This document shows, piece by piece, positions 6,897-9,184 of a stretch of 9,184 nt of DNA. Origin of the DNA: Flavobacteriales bacterium (GTDB lineage: Bacteria > Bacteroidota > Bacteroidia > Flavobacteriales > BACL11); the NCBI GenBank assembly GCA_012960835.1, contig DUAL01000170.1, positions 13,099-22,282 on the forward strand. Direction: 5' to 3'. Both the position numbers and the translations under genes were made by a program. The notes below the pieces were generated by a model. It had not been told where the DNA came from, did no database searches, and saw only the letters and a program-made list of their open reading frames with translations. Every line of letters begins with the position of its first letter. Within the stretch, counting starts at the first letter, position 1.

Positions 6897-7790
6897 TTAC
6901 GCCCTAGGATGAAACTGAATAATAGCTTCTCTAAGGTATTCTTTATCAAGATGAGTGTAAATTTCAGTGGTAGTAATACTTTCGTGCCCGAGCATTTCTT
7001 GTACTGCACGTAAATCCGCACCACCTTGAATAAGATGTGTTGCAAAAGAATGCCTAAAAGTGTGAGGGCTAATTTTCTTTTTCAGGCCAATTTTTTCTGC
7101 CAATTGCTTGATGATGGTAAAAATCATTACTCTTGTTAGCTGTTTTCCTCTTCTGCCAAGAAAAATAATATCTTCATGCCCTTTTTGAATATCTTGATGA
7201 TTTCGCACTTCATTGATATAGATAGTTAAATATTTAAGAGCTGTTTTCCCAATAGGAGCTAGGCGCTCTTTGTTTCCTTTTCCTATTACTTTGATAAACC
7301 CTTCTACAAAACTTACATTGGAAAGTTTGAGCGTAATTAGTTCCGTTACCCTTAGCCCACAACTATAAAGTATTTCGAGCATTGCCCTATTTCTTTCCCC
7401 TTGCTCTGTGCTTAAATCAATAGCAGCAATGAGCTTATCTATCTCTTCAATGGAAAGGGTGTCAGGCAATTTCATGCCTATTTTTGGAGATTCTAATAAC
7501 TGGGTGGGATCGGCAGTGATATAATCCTCCATTATGAGGTATTTGTAAAAAGCTTTTATTCCTGAGATAATTCTGCTTTGTGAACGAGCAGAAATTCCTT
7601 CTTTACTGATATTAGAGACAAAATCGGATAGGTCAGATTTATTGATATTGAGCTCGCTTATTTTCTTTTTTTTGGCGAATGTTTCCAATTTCTTTACATC
7701 TCTTATGTAGGCATCTACCGAATTGGTGGATAAGGAGCGTTCTAGTTGCAAATAACTTTTAAAACCCAATATGGATGATTCCCAACTCAT
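6897..7790 (-). CDS. xerD: Site-specific tyrosine recombinase XerD
   Basis: XerD works with a XerC-type partner at the dif site to resolve chromosome dimers before division. The 297 residues are the usual XerCD length. An N-terminal SAM-like core-binding domain (about 5-90) is followed by the catalytic domain, where all six active-site residues are visible: Arg147 in SCGLRVTEL, Lys171 in GKGNKERL, His243 and Arg246 in HTFRHSFATH, His269 in MLGHESITTTEIYTH and nucleophile Tyr278. The end HLDKEYLREAIIQFHPRA is typical of XerD rather than XerC, and of a housekeeping enzyme rather than a phage or integron integrase. No att or dif-like repeat flanks it and no mobile-element gene lies nearby. It is first in the leftward cluster xerD-recQ-fmt-trmH-THX and is divergent from aroQ across 20 bp. 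Confidence 0.94.
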   Translation of the reverse strand: MSWESSILGFKSYLQLERSLSTNSVDAYIRDVKKLETFAKKKKISELNINKSDLSDFVSNISKEGISARSQSRIISGIKAFYKYLIMEDYITADPTQLLESPKIGMKLPDTLSIEEIDKLIAAIDLSTEQGERNRAMLEILYSCGLRVTELITLKLSNVSFVEGFIKVIGKGNKERLAPIGKTALKYLTIYINEVRNHQDIQKGHEDIIFLGRRGKQLTRVMIFTIIKQLAEKIGLKKKISPHTFRHSFATHLIQGGADLRAVQEMLGHESITTTEIYTHLDKEYLREAIIQFHPRA

Positions 7791-7795
7791 TTGTT

Positions 7796-7803
7796 TAATT
7801 TTG
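7796..7803 (+). promoter_or_regulatory. Candidate -7 element (TAATTTTG) for aroQ
   Basis: TAATTTTG is an exact match to TAnnTTTG and ends only 7 bp before the aroQ start codon. If used, transcription would start almost at the ATG, giving a nearly leaderless mRNA. No TTG occurs at the expected -33 position, which would lie inside the xerD 5' coding end. Support is moderate at best. Confidence 0.38.
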
Positions 7804-7810
7804 CCCTGCT

Positions 7811-8227
7811 ATGAAAGTGATAATAATTAACGGACCAAATTTAAACTTATTAGGCAAAAGAGAGAAATCTATTTATGGAGATATTTCTTTTGAGGAGTAT
7901 TTTTCTCAGTTGGTAGAGGGGTTTCCTGATTTGGAATTAGAATATTTTCAATCGAATGTAGAAGGGGAGTTGATTGACAAGCTGCAAGAAGTTGGTTTTT
8001 CGTATGACCATATTTTACTTAATGCAGGAGGTTATACGCATACCTCTGTAGCTATAGCTGATTGTATTAAAGCAATAGAAACTCCAGTTACAGAAGTACA
8101 TATCTCAAATATATATGCTAGGGAAGATTTTAGGAAGAAATCGCTTTTATCTGAAAATTGTAAAGCGGTAATTTGTGGCTTGGGTTTAGACTCTTATAAG
8201 GCAGGATTAACAATTTTGTTAAATTAG
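7811..8227 (+). CDS. aroQ: Type II 3-dehydroquinate dehydratase
   Basis: AroQ converts 3-dehydroquinate to 3-dehydroshikimate, the third step of the shikimate pathway to aromatic amino acids, folate and quinones. The 138 residues match the small dodecameric type II enzyme (usually about 140-150). Visible motifs are INGPNLNLLGKRE (6-18, with Arg17), catalytic Tyr22 in IYGD, FQSNVEGELID (46-56), LLNAGGYTHTSVAI with Asn71 (69-82), the catalytic-site His97 in EVHISN, and Arg108 in REDFRKKS. The ATG at 7811 gives the canonical N-terminus. It is divergent from xerD, an arrangement I recall as common in Bacteroidota. No other shikimate gene is in the window. The multicopper oxidase gene starts 15 bp after its stop and may share its transcript. 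Confidence 0.96.
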   Translation: MKVIIINGPNLNLLGKREKSIYGDISFEEYFSQLVEGFPDLELEYFQSNVEGELIDKLQEVGFSYDHILLNAGGYTHTSVAIADCIKAIETPVTEVHISNIYAREDFRKKSLLSENCKAVICGLGLDSYKAGLTILLN

Positions 8228-8242
8228 GAAAAAATTAAAATT

Positions 8243-9184
8243 ATGAAAAAAATATTATCAATTACAATGGCGCTGTTTGTAATAAGCAGTATAAAAGCAC
8301 AAAATCCATTGCTAATTCCACCTGCACTTATAGGCCCAAATTTCAATTTAACTATTGATTACGATTCTGTTGAGTTCTTCCTAGGTCATTTTACGCAAAC
8401 TGCAGGAGTTAATGGTCCGATACTTGCACCTACCCTGATTATCAATAAAGGAGATAATATTAATATAAATGTGAATAATCAGTTAGTGGATACTACCACT
8501 ATGCATTGGCATGGTGTACATTTACCATCAGTAATGGATGGAGGCCCTCATACTGTAATCCCACCGTCAACTATATGGAGCCCTAATTGGACTGGAATGG
8601 ATCATGCTTCTACAATGTGGTATCATCCGCATTTACATCACAAAACCTATAAGCACATAATGATGGGTATTACAGGATTTTTAATAAATAGAGATGCTGC
8701 TGAGTCTACACTTGATATTCCAAGAACTTATGGGGTAGATGATATTCCATTGGCTTTACAAACTAAGGTCATGACTGCTAATTATCAGATAAATACTGAT
8801 ATGGGTGAAAGAAATATGGATACAATGTTTATTGTAAACGCTACTCGAAATGCTTATGTTGATTTGCCAGCACAAATAGTGAGATTAAGATTGTTGAATG
8901 GTTCATTAATGCGTTCGTTTAATGTAGGACTAAGTAATGGCGCAGATTTTTGGGTAATTGCCTCTGATGGTGGTTTGCTTTCATCTCCTGTGCAAATGAA
9001 CAGACTGCTTATTGCTAATGCTGAAAGATATGAAATATTGGTAGACTTATCTTCATTACAAGGGAGTTCAGTTGATTTAATGAATTATGGAAGTGGAATT
9101 CCTACAGGAGTTTATGGAACCGCAACTATTGGTGGCATGGGAGGAGCTTCTATTCCTGATTATGACAATAATCCTTTAAACGGG
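8243..9184 (+). CDS. CueO-like multicopper oxidase, N-terminal part (truncated by right edge)
   Basis: The frame is open from ATG 8243 to the window end, giving 314 residues. Residues 1-18 look like a Sec signal peptide (MKK, hydrophobic core, cut after Lys-Ala before Gln19) with no twin arginine. The first cupredoxin domain carries the copper ligands HWH (88-90) in TMHWHGVHLP and HPH (128-130) in MWYHPHLHHKT, which bind the trinuclear type 2/type 3 cluster; DGGPH and VIPPST lie between them, as in CueO. The second cupredoxin domain contains VRLRLLNG (213-220), VIASDGGLLSSPV (238-250) and ERYEILVDL (261-269), again close to CueO. The third domain with the type 1 copper site is outside the window. 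CueO-type enzymes oxidise Cu(I) or phenolic compounds with O2 in the periplasm. Copper tolerance, pigment oxidation or secretion by a type IX C-terminal signal are all possible. Confidence 0.92.
   Translation, partial: MKKILSITMALFVISSIKAQNPLLIPPALIGPNFNLTIDYDSVEFFLGHFTQTAGVNGPILAPTLIINKGDNININVNNQLVDTTTMHWHGVHLPSVMDGGPHTVIPPSTIWSPNWTGMDHASTMWYHPHLHHKTYKHIMMGITGFLINRDAAESTLDIPRTYGVDDIPLALQTKVMTANYQINTDMGERNMDTMFIVNATRNAYVDLPAQIVRLRLLNGSLMRSFNVGLSNGADFWVIASDGGLLSSPVQMNRLLIANAERYEILVDLSSLQGSSVDLMNYGSGIPTGVYGTATIGGMGGASIPDYDNNPLNG

Noticed and set aside
6897..7790. Tyrosine recombinase as a sign of an integrated element or integron.
   Set aside because: Length, C-terminal sequence and housekeeping neighbours fit chromosomal XerD; no att repeats, cassettes or phage genes are visible.
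8207..8222. Inverted repeat TTAACAATTTTGTTAA (7-bp arms, 2-bp spacer) at the 3' end of aroQ, resembling an operator or short hairpin.
   Set aside because: It lies in the last codons of aroQ (Leu-Thr-Ile-Leu-Leu-Asn), is very AT-rich with a loop too short for a stable hairpin, and such repeats are expected by chance in DNA of this composition.
1..9184. A novel defence, biosynthetic or mobile system in the window.
   Set aside because: Every gene belongs to a recognised family, mostly housekeeping; the gaps are at most 47 bp and hold no unexplained repeats or RNA-like structure that I could find by eye.

Overview
The window looks like a compact, AT-rich chromosomal stretch from a member of the Bacteroidota, probably in or near the Flavobacteriia or Cytophagia. 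The evidence is a TonB-dependent receptor with an N-terminal carboxypeptidase-regulatory-like domain, a ribosomal protein THX gene, exact copies of the Bacteroidota -7 promoter motif TAnnTTTG, few Shine-Dalgarno sequences, and protein sequences typical of that phylum. No tRNA or rRNA gene, insertion sequence, CRISPR array or prophage gene is visible. The longest gap between genes is 47 bp.

Layout. (1) Positions 1-856, minus: N-terminal part of a TonB-dependent outer-membrane receptor that runs off the left edge. (2) Positions 904-2975: a class IV aminotransferase (plus), YqgE/AlgH (minus) and pyridoxamine 5'-phosphate oxidase PdxH (plus, GTG start). PdxH makes PLP, the cofactor of the aminotransferase. 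(3) Positions 2979-7790, all minus and tightly packed, read right to left: xerD, recQ, fmt, a TrmH-type RNA methyltransferase (TTG start overlapping the fmt stop), then ribosomal protein THX with a long lysine-rich tail. This is probably one or two transcripts that group chromosome recombination with translation functions; a -7 motif lies just before the THX gene. (4) Positions 7811-9184, plus: aroQ (type II dehydroquinase), divergent from xerD across 20 bp, then 15 bp later a CueO-like multicopper oxidase with a Sec-type signal peptide that runs off the right edge.

Most of the window is conserved housekeeping. I see no evidence for a previously undescribed multi-gene system. The points most worth a second look are the extended lysine-rich tail on THX, the large insertion between the helicase core and zinc module of a RecQ that lacks HRDC, and the Sec-exported CueO-like oxidase directly behind aroQ.
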